The notes beneath the pieces are model-generated. The model had not been told where the DNA came from. It saw only the letters and a list, made by a program, of their open reading frames with translations, and did not search any database. The position numbers were made by a program, and so were the translations under genes. Source: Winogradskyella helgolandensis (lineage in GTDB: Bacteria > Bacteroidota > Bacteroidia > Flavobacteriales > Flavobacteriaceae). From it: a DNA stretch of 64,000 nt. Where the stretch lies: positions 4,291,501 to 4,355,500 of the forward strand of contig NZ_JABFHO010000001.1 of NCBI RefSeq assembly GCF_013404085.1. Direction: 5' to 3'. Positions 25,691 to 35,189 of this stretch are shown here, piece by piece (position 1 is the stretch's first letter; each line of letters opens with the position of its first letter).

Positions 25691-26185
25691 ATGAAAAAAA
25701 TACTCCTTTTATCAGACACTCATAGTTACATCGATGATGCTATTCTCAAACACGTAAAGCAAGCTGATGAAGTTTGGCATGCAGGTGACATTGGTGATTT
25801 GGAAGTCACTGACCAAATCAAAAAGCTAAAACCTTTAAGAGCTGTATACGGTAATATTGATGATGCTAAAGCACGCACTGAATTCCCATTGCACAACCGG
25901 TTTATGTGTGAAGATGTAGATGTATGGATCACTCATATTGGTGGGTATCCGCCAAAATACAATAGTAATGTTCGCGATGCGTTAGTTGCTAATCCTCCCA
26001 AATTATTTATCACAGGACATTCACATATTCTAAAAGTAATGCCAGATAAAAAATTAAATCTATTACATATGAATCCAGGGGCAGCCGGCAAACATGGTTT
26101 TCATAAAGTGCGGACGATGTTACGGTTTAAGATTAATGGCGCTAACATTACAGATTTAGAGGTTATTGAATTTGAAAAACGATGA
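25691..26185 (+). CDS. YfcE/MJ0936-type metallophosphoesterase
   Basis: The 164-residue protein has the calcineurin-like phosphoesterase motifs: LLSDTHSYID, HAGDIGDLE, VYGNIDD, ITHIGGYPP and ITGHSHI, coordinating two metals. Family members cleave phosphodiesters in vitro; the natural substrate is unknown. It is divergent from truA and followed by a strong terminator. Confidence 0.92.
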   Translation: MKKILLLSDTHSYIDDAILKHVKQADEVWHAGDIGDLEVTDQIKKLKPLRAVYGNIDDAKARTEFPLHNRFMCEDVDVWITHIGGYPPKYNSNVRDALVANPPKLFITGHSHILKVMPDKKLNLLHMNPGAAGKHGFHKVRTMLRFKINGANITDLEVIEFEKR

Positions 26186-26221
26186 ACAAAAAAAACCCAA
26201 ACGGCAGCGTTTGGGTTTTTC
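26186..26221. terminator. Bidirectional terminator
   Basis: AACCCAAACG-GCAG-CGTTTGGGTT is flanked by an A-run and a T-run, between two convergent genes. Confidence 0.88.
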
Positions 26222-26247
26222 ACACTAATACTACTAAGATTTTAGGT

Positions 26248-26658
26248 CTATCGTAATCGATCTACAGATTTTACGAGATCTTCATCCTTTTTTATAGCCT
26301 TGTTAGCCAAGACTAAACACACAATAGAAAAAACAGGAAGAAAAATCCCAATACCTTTCTCAGAAACGTTAATTTCTCCAGATAAGTTTAGCGATTGATA
26401 TACAAAGATTCCTAGTAAAACAAAGTTTAATACTATATTGAGTCGTCCCAAAACAAATTGAGATTTCCTATCTTTAAATCTAAATATTGATGCCAAAGAT
26501 AATAAAGCTGAGCCTAAAAACATACCTAAATACAAATAATCATTTAGTGCATATATCTTTACTCCTTCACTGTCTGTCCACAAATGAAACACAAATATTA
26601 AACCTGCTGAAATTACAGCGGCTAAAAATAAATATAGGGTTTGAATGCGTTGAATCAT
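26248..26658 (-). CDS. DUF4293 membrane protein
   Basis: The 136-residue protein begins MIQRIQTLYLFLAAVIS and has four membrane helices, with a conserved RFKDRKSQFVLGRLNIVLN between helices two and three. This is the DUF4293 family of Bacteroidota, typically next to rho as here. Function unknown. It is divergent from rho. Confidence 0.88.
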   Translation of the reverse strand: MIQRIQTLYLFLAAVISAGLIFVFHLWTDSEGVKIYALNDYLYLGMFLGSALLSLASIFRFKDRKSQFVLGRLNIVLNFVLLGIFVYQSLNLSGEINVSEKGIGIFLPVFSIVCLVLANKAIKKDEDLVKSVDRLR

Positions 26659-26873
26659 ATCTTTTACTCTAAAACGAATGCAAAATTAGGAGTTTATTTT
26701 TTAAAAAGATAGAAATTATTTTAAAATAAAATTGTATTATTGCAATAGAAAGAAGTAACCTTCTGAGTTGCATCTTTCTAATCTTCCAAATTAATCTCAC
26801 TTTTTTTCTTTTTATTTCATCTAGAAAACATTGAATTAATAATATCAAATTATAATACATATACAACATACGA

Positions 26874-28580
26874 ATGTTTGAAATTTCTCAGTTAAAAGCT
26901 AAAAAACTTCCTGAATTACAGGAGATAGCGAAACAACTAAACGTACCTAAATACCGTACACAAAAAAAATTAGACTTGGTTTATCAAATTTTAGATTACC
27001 AAGCAGCAAATCCTAGTGCCGTTAAAGCTACTGTCGCAACTGAAACAACAACAGCAACAACTAAAACTTCAGAAGCACCAAAGAAACAGGAAAGCAAACC
27101 ACAACCAAAACGAGCTAGAGTCCCACAAAAACCGAAAGAAACTAAAGACCAAAAATCTTTAGACTTAGTGGACAAGCCAGAAGAAGCAAAAGCAAAACCT
27201 CAAGCACCAAATAAACCTAATCCTCGTAAACCTGTAGAGCGCAAGCCACAAGAAAAAAAATCTAACGAGGACAAAACAAACACAGACAAGCCTAGCAATA
27301 AACCTCAAGAACAAAAGAAGCCTAATCCTCGAAAAGATGACAACAGACGTCCTCAAAACAAGGATAACAGACAACCACGTTCTAAAGATGGTAACACGCA
27401 TGGTAATTCAAAAAACAATGGAAATAGAGATAGCAGAAATCGCTACCGTGAGCCAGATTTTGAATTTGATGCCATTATTGAAAGTGAAGGTGTTTTAGAT
27501 GTTATGCAAGATGGTTATGGCTTTTTAAGATCTTCGGATTATAATTATCTATCCTCTCCTGATGACATTTACGTATCGCAATCTCAAATTCGTTTATTTG
27601 GATTAAAAGTTGGTGATACAGTTTTAGGAAATGTACGCCCTCCAAAAGAAGGTGAAAAATATTTCCCATTAATAAAAGTAAGTAAGATTAACGGTCAATT
27701 ACCAAATGTAGTAAGAGACAGAGTTGCTTTTGAGCATTTAACTCCATTATTTCCACAAGAGAAATTTAATATTGCCGAAAAGCAAGCCACAATTTCTACA
27801 CGTATTATGGATTTATTTGCGCCAATTGGTAAAGGACAACGTGGTATGATCGTATCGCAACCAAAAACGGGTAAAACCATGTTACTTAAGGATGTTGCCA
27901 ATGCTATTGCAGCCAACCATCCTGAAGTTTATCAAATGATTTTATTAATTGATGAACGTCCTGAAGAAGTTACAGATATGCAACGTAATGTACGTGGTGA
28001 AGTGATTGCTTCTACTTTTGATAAAGAAGCACACGAGCATGTGAAAATTGCCAATATTGTTTTAGAAAAAGCAAAACGTTTGGTAGAATGTGGCCATGAT
28101 GTAGTGATTCTTTTAGATTCAATTACACGTTTGGCAAGAGCTTATAACTCGGTACAACCAGCATCTGGAAAGATTCTTTCTGGTGGTGTTGATGCTAATG
28201 CTTTACACAAACCAAAACGTTTCTTCGGTGCTGCTCGTAATATTGAAAATGGTGGTTCTTTAACTATTATTGCTACGGCATTAACTGAAACCGGTTCTAA
28301 AATGGACGAAGTAATCTTCGAAGAATTTAAAGGAACTGGTAATATGGAATTACAATTAGATCGTAAGATTTCTAACCGTCGTATTTTCCCAGCTATCGAT
28401 TTAACATCATCAAGTACAAGACGTGATGATATTTTATTAGACGCCACTACAATTCAAAGAATGTGGGTAATGCGTAAGTATCTAGCTGATATGAATCCGG
28501 TTGAAGCTATGGAATTCATTAATGATCGTTTTAAGCAAACAAGAAACAATGAAGAGTTTTTGATTTCTATGAATGGATAA
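26874..28580 (+). CDS. rho: Transcription termination factor Rho
   Basis: The 568-residue helicase ends transcription at Rho-dependent sites. Order of domains: Rho N-terminal helical domain (about 1-45), a disordered Lys/Pro/Asn/Gln-rich insertion (about 55-190) typical of Bacteroidota, an RNA-binding fold ([15 protein letters not shown]), and the RecA-like ATPase with Walker A SQPKTGKT and [11 protein letters not shown]. It is about 150 residues longer than E. coli Rho because of the insertion. Confidence 0.97.
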   Translation: MFEISQLKAKKLPELQEIAKQLNVPKYRTQKKLDLVYQILDYQAANPSAVKATVATETTTATTKTSEAPKKQESKPQPKRARVPQKPKETKDQKSLDLVDKPEEAKAKPQAPNKPNPRKPVERKPQEKKSNEDKTNTDKPSNKPQEQKKPNPRKDDNRRPQNKDNRQPRSKDGNTHGNSKNNGNRDSRNRYREPDFEFDAIIESEGVLDVMQDGYGFLRSSDYNYLSSPDDIYVSQSQIRLFGLKVGDTVLGNVRPPKEGEKYFPLIKVSKINGQLPNVVRDRVAFEHLTPLFPQEKFNIAEKQATISTRIMDLFAPIGKGQRGMIVSQPKTGKTMLLKDVANAIAANHPEVYQMILLIDERPEEVTDMQRNVRGEVIASTFDKEAHEHVKIANIVLEKAKRLVECGHDVVILLDSITRLARAYNSVQPASGKILSGGVDANALHKPKRFFGAARNIENGGSLTIIATALTETGSKMDEVIFEEFKGTGNMELQLDRKISNRRIFPAIDLTSSSTRRDDILLDATTIQRMWVMRKYLADMNPVEAMEFINDRFKQTRNNEEFLISMNG

Positions 28581-28671
28581 AACAGAACTAAGATCGCTTC
28601 ACTGTTAGAACATAGAATAAAGACTCGATTGTGACTAACTGATAAAAGCGACTATAGAAACTAAATTTTAT

Positions 28672-28708
28672 AAAAAAAACCTTGAATTTAATTATTCAAG
28701 GTTTTTTT
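28672..28708. terminator. Bidirectional terminator after rho
   Basis: The arms AACCTTGAAT and ATTCAAGGTT are flanked by an A-run and a T-run, between convergent rho and the RNA methyltransferase gene. Confidence 0.82.
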
Positions 28709-28732
28709 ATGCGTTGATGTTTCAATTAGAAT

Positions 28733-29191
28733 CTAAACTCTTGGCTTAGCAATACCTCTATCATACATCACAATACTACCTGCTACGGAAACATTAAGAC
28801 TTAATTGAGAATTGAATTTTATTAAAAAATGGCTCTTTTCGATGGCTTGCTTAGACAATCCATGATCTTCTGCTCCCAATAAATAAACACAACGCCTAGG
28901 ATGATTAAAGGTTTCCAAAGGAAGTGCTTCATCTGTTAATTCTACACCAACAAGTCGAGCTCCTTTTGGTATATTTTTAAAGAAGTCTTCAAAAGTTTCA
29001 TAATGAAAATAAGGCATTGACTTAACTGCATTGTGCGTGTCACAAGCCTGTTTAGCATAACGATTACCAATGGTAAAAATAAAACTCGCACCAAGATTTT
29101 GAGCTGATCGCCACAGTACACCGAGATTTTCAGGTGTTTTTCCATTCTGAATTCCAATTCCGAAGAATTCGTTTATGAGATTATCATTCAT
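28733..29191 (-). CDS. SpoU/TrmH-family RNA 2'-O-methyltransferase
   Basis: The 152-residue protein is a stand-alone SpoU (SPOUT) methyltransferase domain. Motifs seen are GKTPENLGVLWRSAQNLGA (motif 1), RCVYLLGAEDHGLSKQ (motif 2) and LNVSVAGSIVMYDR (motif 3), which build the knotted SAM site. It lacks the N-terminal substrate domain of larger TrmH proteins. The target RNA position is not predictable from this sequence. Confidence 0.92.
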   Translation of the reverse strand: MNDNLINEFFGIGIQNGKTPENLGVLWRSAQNLGASFIFTIGNRYAKQACDTHNAVKSMPYFHYETFEDFFKNIPKGARLVGVELTDEALPLETFNHPRRCVYLLGAEDHGLSKQAIEKSHFLIKFNSQLSLNVSVAGSIVMYDRGIAKPRV

Positions 29192-29243
29192 GAATCAAAA
29201 ATATAAATTTGCATTAATCTTTGATTAAGAAATTTAAAAAAAA

Positions 29244-29283
29244 GAGGTTGTATAAATATTGATTAAAATACTTATACAACCTC
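29244..29283. terminator. Hairpin in the gap between methyltransferase and AraC genes
   Basis: The 12-bp arms GAGGTTGTATAA and TTATACAACCTC are separated by 16 nt, preceded by an A-run. It may be a terminator for a gene now lost or for the downstream unit. Confidence 0.55.
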
Positions 29284-29291
29284 CTATTGAT

Positions 29292-29318
29292 ATATAATAT
29301 GCTGTTACAGCTAACTTA
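29292..29318 (-). pseudogene. Possible remnant of a second AraC gene 3' end
   Basis: ATGCTGTTACAGCTAACTTAA at 29300-29320 nearly repeats ATGCTGTTGCAGCTAACTTAA at 29464-29484, which is the end of the intact AraC gene. A further hairpin lies between. This suggests a tandem paralog reduced to its last codons, or a duplicated 3' end. Confidence 0.35.
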
Positions 29319-29371
29319 AATCTATTTTTAAAAACTATACTTCACAATTGACGTATAATTTTAATTATAAT

Positions 29372-29417
29372 CAATTTGAGTGCAATCGCCATTAATATTG
29401 AGACTGCACTCAAATTG
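29372..29417 (-). terminator. Hairpin downstream of the AraC-type gene
   Basis: The arms CAATTTGAGTGCA and TGCACTCAAATTG are perfectly complementary over 13 bp with a 20-nt loop, 46 bp past the stop of the minus-strand AraC gene. Confidence 0.6.
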
Positions 29418-29462
29418 ACATTTAACTATTCTTCTTTTTCAAGTCACTTTTTTACTTATATA

Positions 29463-30479
29463 TTATGCTGTTGCAGCTAACTTAATGTTTTGTTTATACT
29501 CTATCGGAGAACATTTATATTGCTCTTTAAAGATTTTAGAAAAATAACTTCTACTAGAAAAACCAAGCGTATATACAATCTCTGAAATATTTAAATCTGT
29601 ACTTTTTATAAGCTCTTCAGACTTTTTAACTCTAACAAATCGTATGTAATTGTTTAAAGTCTTTCCATGCATCATCTTAAATCCTTCTTGTACTTTTGCT
29701 GGACTTATTGAAATCTTAGCTGCAAGCTCAATTACACTTAGGTTCGTTTCAGGAAAATTATTTATATAATCTGATAATTCTTTTACTTGTTTCAACTCAA
29801 ACCCGGTAAGTGAACCTGTAGGATTTTGAGAACTGGTAATATCAAACGAGTGTTGTTCTATCTCCATAGCAAGTATAACATTTACCATACCTTGAATTAA
29901 TAGTGTTCTTACGACACCACTTTGTTTAATGGCCTTTAATTGCTTAATACTGTCTGCAATTTTTAAATTATAAGACCCAATGTAACTATAATCTTCTGTA
30001 TTGTTTTTTATAAAAATTTCAGACACCATTTTATTTATTGGGTGCTCTTCGGAGCTCTTATTTGATGTATTTACTGAAATTATTGTAGCATTAACATACA
30101 CATCCTTATAAAAACAAATATGGTTTTCGTTAGTTGTTATATTCGCTGAGATTCCGGTTTGAAATGTTTCAACCGTTTTAATTTTATTTGTATTAGCAAA
30201 AGAGTGTGACAATTTACCTTCAGTGCAGTATAGGAAATTAGCAACAGCACGTTGTGGACTTTTAATACAAAACTTTACATCTTCTTTAAATTTTATATCA
30301 AATTCTACAAAGATTGTATCACGCCCTAATTCAATTCCTCTAATGAATCCTTTTCCTAATCCATTATCAATATATAATTCTGCTTCATTGAGCTGCGTTG
30401 AATATGATCCTCCTATGGTGTTCTTTAATGCATTAAACATTTTTTGAAGATTATTTGCTTTGATATCTATAGTTTTCAT
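29463..30479 (-). CDS. AraC-family transcriptional regulator
   Basis: The 338-residue protein has a large N-terminal domain (about 1-230) without a recognised ligand fold and a C-terminal double helix-turn-helix (about 240-330). The second helix pair is NISEIVYTLGFSSRSYFSKIFKEQYKCSPIEY (given in part), the AraC signature. It is a likely autonomous activator. A small basic protein gene lies upstream at 30551, and the regulated genes are unknown. Confidence 0.88.
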   Translation of the reverse strand: MKTIDIKANNLQKMFNALKNTIGGSYSTQLNEAELYIDNGLGKGFIRGIELGRDTIFVEFDIKFKEDVKFCIKSPQRAVANFLYCTEGKLSHSFANTNKIKTVETFQTGISANITTNENHICFYKDVYVNATIISVNTSNKSSEEHPINKMVSEIFIKNNTEDYSYIGSYNLKIADSIKQLKAIKQSGVVRTLLIQGMVNVILAMEIEQHSFDITSSQNPTGSLTGFELKQVKELSDYINNFPETNLSVIELAAKISISPAKVQEGFKMMHGKTLNNYIRFVRVKKSEELIKSTDLNISEIVYTLGFSSRSYFSKIFKEQYKCSPIEYKQNIKLAATA

Positions 30480-30550
30480 GATAATTGGTTTTTAGTTAGA
30501 CTGTGTTCTTTTTGGTTAGATCCTGATGTAGACTGGTACGTCTTATAAGC

Positions 30551-30691
30551 TTAAACGGCTTTTTTGGAACCTTCTACAGCATTCAGTTTTGAATACCCTA
30601 ATTCTGAATAAGCCATTTCAAATTTGCGCTTTGGAAAAATTCTTCCCACTCTTGCAAATTGCTTTTGTAAATGTTTAGTTGATATTTTCAT
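30551..30691 (-). CDS. Small basic hypothetical protein
   Basis: The 46-residue frame MKISTKHLQKQFARVGRIF... is rich in Lys and Arg. The start at 30691 is preferred over an upstream in-frame start at 30760 because it follows a purine-poor AT-rich leader typical of this genome. No family recognised; it could be a real small protein linked to the AraC gene downstream. Confidence 0.4.
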   Translation of the reverse strand: MKISTKHLQKQFARVGRIFPKRKFEMAYSELGYSKLNAVEGSKKAV

Positions 30692-30976
30692 GATGTAATT
30701 AATTAGGTTAATTTTCTTATGACAAAGTAACGGCCTCTTTAGGCTTTCTATGTTATACAATTCCTTCGTTTTGTTATATCATTCTATATTAGTGTTAAAC
30801 AAAACATAAAAAAGCACCGTTTAGAGGTGTTAGAGGTTAATGGGAAACATTTCCTAACTAAAGGTTATACTTATATCAAATAAGCAAACTATAGACACAG
30901 AGAATTAAAAACGAATGTTTAGAGAATAGTTTTGAAGCGAAGCAACTTTATACAAAACTTATATTAAGTCTTAATA

Positions 30977-31117
30977 TTATTTTTTGTTGGCTACTATAAG
31001 TAAAATGATAGCCAATACTAATAATAAGTGAATTATTGCAGATATAGCATAAACAAAAAATCCTATGGCCCAAAGGATAACTAATAGTACTAATGAAACA
31101 TATAGAAGAGTCTTCAT
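30977..31117 (-). CDS. lmo0937-family small membrane protein
   Basis: The 46-residue protein (MKTLLYVSLVLLVILWAIGF...) has two short membrane helices and ends VANKK. The pattern LL-V-LVILWAIGF followed by IIHLLLVLAIILLIV matches the lmo0937/DUF5670 family of tiny membrane proteins, often stress-induced. It is a single gene upstream of the two-component group. Confidence 0.75.
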   Translation of the reverse strand: MKTLLYVSLVLLVILWAIGFFVYAISAIIHLLLVLAIILLIVANKK

Positions 31118-31304
31118 TGAAGAAAAGTGATTTTATTTAGGGCTTAAACTCTATAAATAAATTTTCTATAAACAGTTAAAAACAATAAAAGCATTTATAA
31201 AAATATGGAGCAAAACTTTAAACAAATATGCTTATTTACTAATAGAGCATGTTATACAATTTCAGAAAATGTTTATATTATTATAAATAATGAGCTAAGA
31301 AATA

Positions 31305-33086
31305 CTACTTTAAAAACGGCAAGTAAATTATAAATGTGGCACCAAAATTAGGTTTACCCTGTGCTAGAATAACTCCTCTGTGGTTTTCTACAATCTTTTT
31401 ACAAATTGCTAAGCCAATACCTGTACCAGAATATTCAGACTTACCGTGCAACCTGTTAAAGAGAAGAAATATCTTATCGGCGTAGGCTTGTTCAAACCCA
31501 ATTCCGTTATCTATAAAGGTGATTTTATGATGAAACTTATACAAGGAGTCCTTTATTGCATCTACTTCTCTAGAAAGCACCTCATGATGCGTAATTTTAA
31601 TGATTGGAGGAACTCCTTCTTTACTATATTTTAATGAATTACTTATTAAGTTAATAAACAATTGCTGAATTTGAAATGAAATCACATCCATTGTTGGTAG
31701 ATCATCACAAATAATTTTAGCCTGCTTCTCTTCAATACTATCTATAAGCTCTGTTTTAGCATGTTCCAATAGCATATTCATATTTGTTTTTAAATATTCC
31801 TTTTCTGAAGTGTTAGTTCGAGAATATTGCAACAAATCTTCAATAAGCATACGCATTCTGGCAGATGCAGATTTCATTCTTTGAATGTAAACTTGTCCAC
31901 TTTCAGAAATATGATCCTTTTCTTTTGTTTCTAATCGCGACATAAATGTCTGGATTTTTCTTAAAGGCTCTTGTAAATCATGACTCGCCACATAGTTAAA
32001 TGCAGACAGTTCTTTATTTGTACGTTCTAATTCTTGATTACGCTGTTCAATAATCCTATAATTTTCAACTTCATTAGTCGCATCAATGGTGACCCCTAAC
32101 ATTTTTTTATCACCTTCAGTATCATCCATAAGTTTAGAATAGGCCTTTAGGTGTCTAATTGCCCCATCCTTACGCACGACTCTAAAACTTGTAAAAGGCA
32201 AGTCTTCTTCTTGCATCATCGTACTCACTTGCTGCCCTAAATTACTAATATCTTCTTCGTGAACGTATTTATAAAAATTTTCCAATGTCGGTTCAAAACT
32301 TTGTGGTTCTTCACCCACTAAACGGTATAGGTTGTCCGAGAATTCAAATTCATTTTCTTCAATATACCAAACCCAAGTACTGGTATTACTAACAATCTCA
32401 GATTGCTTCGTTAATTTTTCAAAAATTTCTAATTCCGTATTACTCTCTTTGAGAGCTTTTAAATCCTTAGTCATTTTAAAGTAAGCTAGCAGAAGAATAA
32501 CTAATGTAACGATTAATAAACCATAAAAAAATAAAGGAGTGAGACCTATTTTCTCTTCATTAATTTCCTGATTATGGGATAACAAACGTTCTTCTATATC
32601 TAACATTGCGGTGATATCAGCACGGATTCTGTCCATCCTAATTTCACCTTCATGTAGCAAGAATAATAAGTCTTGTGTTAGTATCGTATCATCATCATTA
32701 GCCAGGCTAAACGATTTATCAAAATTCTTAAATCGTTTCTCTATATCACTTTCTAAATCCTTAAGTTTTTCTACCTGCTCACTATTAGGAACAATTAAAG
32801 TATCTAACCTAGAAAGGTTAACGGTAACTTTTTGTAAACTTTCTTTGTAGGGATTAAGAAATAAAGAATCGTGTGTTAGCAAATAACCTCTATGCCCAAT
32901 TTCTGCGTCTTTGAGGTTAGAAATAATATGCTCTAACTCACTTCTTAAAGAGTAATTGTCTTTAACAACTTTTGATGTTTGTGACAGTTCGCTAATATGT
33001 TTATATGTAAAACCACCAATACATAAAATAACGAAAAGACCAACAATAAAAGCGGTTCTAAGATATCTGCTAGAAGGTGAAGGCAT
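31305..33086 (-). CDS. Sensor histidine kinase with CHASE3 and PAS domains
   Basis: The 593-residue kinase has a membrane helix (about 10-28), a CHASE3 extracytoplasmic domain (about 35-175, with DAEIGHRGYLLT), a second helix (about 185-205), a PAS domain (about 235-335), the HisKA phospho-acceptor FNYVASHDLQEPLRKIQTF and the ATPase (NLISNSLKYSKEG, DNGIGFE, GTGIGLAICKKI). The signal is unknown. It lies 4 bp after a receiver-only response regulator gene and is probably its partner. Confidence 0.93.
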   Translation of the reverse strand: MPSPSSRYLRTAFIVGLFVILCIGGFTYKHISELSQTSKVVKDNYSLRSELEHIISNLKDAEIGHRGYLLTHDSLFLNPYKESLQKVTVNLSRLDTLIVPNSEQVEKLKDLESDIEKRFKNFDKSFSLANDDDTILTQDLLFLLHEGEIRMDRIRADITAMLDIEERLLSHNQEINEEKIGLTPLFFYGLLIVTLVILLLAYFKMTKDLKALKESNTELEIFEKLTKQSEIVSNTSTWVWYIEENEFEFSDNLYRLVGEEPQSFEPTLENFYKYVHEEDISNLGQQVSTMMQEEDLPFTSFRVVRKDGAIRHLKAYSKLMDDTEGDKKMLGVTIDATNEVENYRIIEQRNQELERTNKELSAFNYVASHDLQEPLRKIQTFMSRLETKEKDHISESGQVYIQRMKSASARMRMLIEDLLQYSRTNTSEKEYLKTNMNMLLEHAKTELIDSIEEKQAKIICDDLPTMDVISFQIQQLFINLISNSLKYSKEGVPPIIKITHHEVLSREVDAIKDSLYKFHHKITFIDNGIGFEQAYADKIFLLFNRLHGKSEYSGTGIGLAICKKIVENHRGVILAQGKPNFGATFIIYLPFLK

Positions 33087-33090
33087 AGTT

Positions 33091-33537
33091 TTATAATCTT
33101 AATAAAAAATTGTCTTTATTTAAACCATTGGTCTGATATTGCCAATTGGTTGTTACGACTTCTGAAAGCACTTTTTTAAGTTTTTCAAAGTCATTAGGTT
33201 TCTTAATGTATACATTAGCTCCTTTAACAAAGGTGTTTTCAATATCTTCTTCCGAAGCTGAGGTTGAGTATATGGCAATTACCATATCACTTAACCGTGC
33301 GGTTGCCTTGATATCTTTTAAACATTCTAATCCTGATTTTTTTGGCATATTTAAATCCAGAAACAATAAGTTAGGAAGTACATTTATGGAATCATTTAAA
33401 TACTCCATCAATTCAATACCATCCTTAAAAAGTAACACTTTACTTTTAATTTTTAACTCTTCAAAAGCCTCTGTAAAAAACAACCTATCGTCTTCATCAT
33501 CATCGGCCAAAGCTATATTAATATAATCGCTATTCAT
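33091..33537 (-). CDS. Single-domain response regulator
   Basis: The 148-residue protein is a lone receiver domain with LADDDEDD, LLFLDLNMPKKSG (phospho-acceptor Asp), IYSTSAS and the Lys of YIKKP. It has no output domain, as in Rcp1-type regulators paired with phytochrome-like kinases. It is immediately upstream of the CHASE3 kinase gene and downstream of an AraC-type gene, so the three likely form one signalling unit. Confidence 0.93.
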   Translation of the reverse strand: MNSDYINIALADDDEDDRLFFTEAFEELKIKSKVLLFKDGIELMEYLNDSINVLPNLLFLDLNMPKKSGLECLKDIKATARLSDMVIAIYSTSASEEDIENTFVKGANVYIKKPNDFEKLKKVLSEVVTTNWQYQTNGLNKDNFLLRL

Positions 33538-33558
33538 ATTTACAAAGTTACGGTTAAA

Positions 33559-34107
33559 TTAATTTATTTGTTTTCTTTTAGCAATAATACGCTGAAAAGC
33601 TGACGGTGTAATACCGGTTGTATTTTTAAATTGTTTGCTTAAATGTGCCACACTAGAGTAGTTAAGTTTAAACGCTATTTCGGTGAGTGAAAGCTCTTCA
33701 TTTGTTAATAAAATCTTAGTATACTCTATTTTCTGTAATATAATGAAATTTTCGATGGACGTATAGGTCACTTCTGAAAATAGGTTAGATAGATAGTTAT
33801 AATTCTCTTGGAGTTGTTCTGCTAGATATACAGAAGTCTTTACATTGACATCCTTTTCATTAAACACCATATCGATAATAGTATCTTTAATTTTTTGAAT
33901 CACAATTTTTTTAGGATCTTCGACAACCTCTATTCCATAACCATTAATATCTTTATGAAACATCATTAATTGTTCTTCTGATATTTTAGATAACAATTCT
34001 ATTTCACCAAATGCTGTCTGATGATAATTGAATTGGTGTGCTTCCAACTTCTCCTTTAAGAGCGTGTTGCAGACCTTCGTAAAATCGAATTTTAGCAATA
34101 TTTTCAT
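33559..34107 (-). CDS. AraC-type helix-turn-helix regulator
   Basis: The 182-residue protein has a C-terminal AraC DNA-binding domain (about 85-180), with LSLTEIAFKLNYSSVAHLSKQFK and TGITPSAFQ. The short N-terminal part (about 1-75) resembles small sensor-less leaders found in such Bacteroidota regulators. It lies 21 bp upstream of the receiver gene, suggesting that it and the two-component proteins act together. Confidence 0.86.
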   Translation of the reverse strand: MKILLKFDFTKVCNTLLKEKLEAHQFNYHQTAFGEIELLSKISEEQLMMFHKDINGYGIEVVEDPKKIVIQKIKDTIIDMVFNEKDVNVKTSVYLAEQLQENYNYLSNLFSEVTYTSIENFIILQKIEYTKILLTNEELSLTEIAFKLNYSSVAHLSKQFKNTTGITPSAFQRIIAKRKQIN

Positions 34108-34239
34108 TGTGTCTTTTTGTTCTTTAGATTGAACGATTTAATCACTATTCAAATTTAATATTAAAATTCGCATATTTCACCATGTTATTTTACTGAATTA
34201 TTAAAATTACTACATCTGAAATCTAATTTTTTGTTAATA

Positions 34240-34270
34240 CAAAAAGCCGATTAAAAGAATCGGCTTTTTC
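34240..34270. terminator. Terminator after the SYLF gene
   Basis: AAAGCCGATT-AAAAG-AATCGGCTTT is flanked by A and T runs, 25 bp past the SYLF stop on the minus strand. Confidence 0.85.
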
Positions 34271-34294
34271 TATGATAAGAATTTAAATAATCAT

Positions 34295-34825
34295 CTAAAA
34301 TTCTGAATACTTAAATTTTTGACCACCAATTGAGGCATCAGCCATTGCACCAGCTTTTGATTTTGCAAAAGTGACAACACCTTCATTATAATTGGCATTT
34401 TTACTTGCTCCTTTATCTACAATCACGGCTTTTGCTTCAGCAGAAAACTCAAAATTTCCTTGCTTAAATTCATTTAATGCATCTTCTGTTTCAAAGAAAA
34501 TAACTTGCATATAAGCTTCTCCACCTGCTTGTAATCCGATGTCTAGCTTTTTCATGCTTGCCATACCAATGGCTTTACCGTCATTATAAACAACTCCGTT
34601 TCCAGAAGCTGCTCCTATAATTAGTGCTCCTTCTCCTACATTTGGAAAAACGACATAACCAGAGGCATTAGTAAAAAATTTTTCTAATCCTTTATCCGAA
34701 CTTTTAAAAGTTGAGATTGCTTTTTCGGCATCCTTCATTACACGCATATCATCTCTATTTTGAGCAAACGAAAATGCAGTTACTAAGCTCAATGCCATTG
34801 TTACTATTAAATTTCTAATTTTCAT
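34295..34825 (-). CDS. SYLF-domain lipid-binding protein
   Basis: The 176-residue protein has a signal peptide (MKIRNLIVTMALSLVTAFSFAQ) and a SYLF (DUF500/YSC84) domain, with YVVFPNVGEGALIIGAASGNGVVY, LDIGLQAGGEAYMQVIFFE and KSKAGAMADASIGGQ. Eukaryotic relatives bind phosphoinositides; bacterial secreted ones have no firm role. It is a single gene with its own terminator. Confidence 0.9.
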   Translation of the reverse strand: MKIRNLIVTMALSLVTAFSFAQNRDDMRVMKDAEKAISTFKSSDKGLEKFFTNASGYVVFPNVGEGALIIGAASGNGVVYNDGKAIGMASMKKLDIGLQAGGEAYMQVIFFETEDALNEFKQGNFEFSAEAKAVIVDKGASKNANYNEGVVTFAKSKAGAMADASIGGQKFKYSEF

Positions 34826-34994
34826 AATTTTTAGATTTATTGATTAAACATTTTAATTAAAGAAAGTATTGAAAACAAACAGCTATAACTGCCTTTCACT
34901 TTCTTACCGTAAAATTATGAGTATTCATTATTCTTAATTGATGCAATAGAATTAATTCTTAATGCTATTGGTGAAATTAAAAAAGGAATAGACA

Positions 34995-35030
34995 AAAAAA
35001 ACCCATCAACTATATCTAGTGATGGGTTTT
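34995..35030 (-). terminator. Terminator beyond the tRNA-Met fragment
   Basis: The arms AAAACCCATCA and TGATGGGTTTT have an 11-nt loop and lie just past the 3' end of the tRNA-Met fragment. It is probably the original tRNA terminator. Confidence 0.7.
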
Positions 35031-35036
35031 ATTTAG

Positions 35037-35082
35037 TAGCGGGAACTGGACTCGAACCAGTGACCTTCGGGTTATGAGCCTG
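35037..35082 (-). pseudogene. 3' fragment of a tRNA-Met (CAT), likely old attachment-site duplicate
   Basis: The minus strand reads CTCATAA-CCCGAAGGTC then a T-arm ACTGG-TTCGAGT-CCAGT and acceptor TCCCGCT-A, the 3' part of a CAT tRNA. The matching 5' acceptor AGCGGGA and a D-arm are missing; upstream sequence is unrelated. Such 3' tRNA pieces are left by elements that integrate into tRNA genes with tyrosine recombinases. Confidence 0.7.
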
Positions 35083-35189
35083 ACCTAGACCGCTTTTACA
35101 ACACAAATACTGGGTGTTTGAGCTATTACTTTCATGTAATCGTGTTCCAAATCGTGTTCCTGATTTTGTCCACATGATTAAAAAATATA

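Noticed and set aside
26669-26869. Minus-strand 66-codon frame upstream of rho
   Set aside because: AT-rich leader region between divergent genes, low complexity, no family.
33146-33526. Plus-strand frame opposite the response regulator (and frames opposite rho, folP, ABC exporter and permease)
   Set aside because: Antisense shadows of well-supported genes with serine-rich or otherwise unnatural composition.
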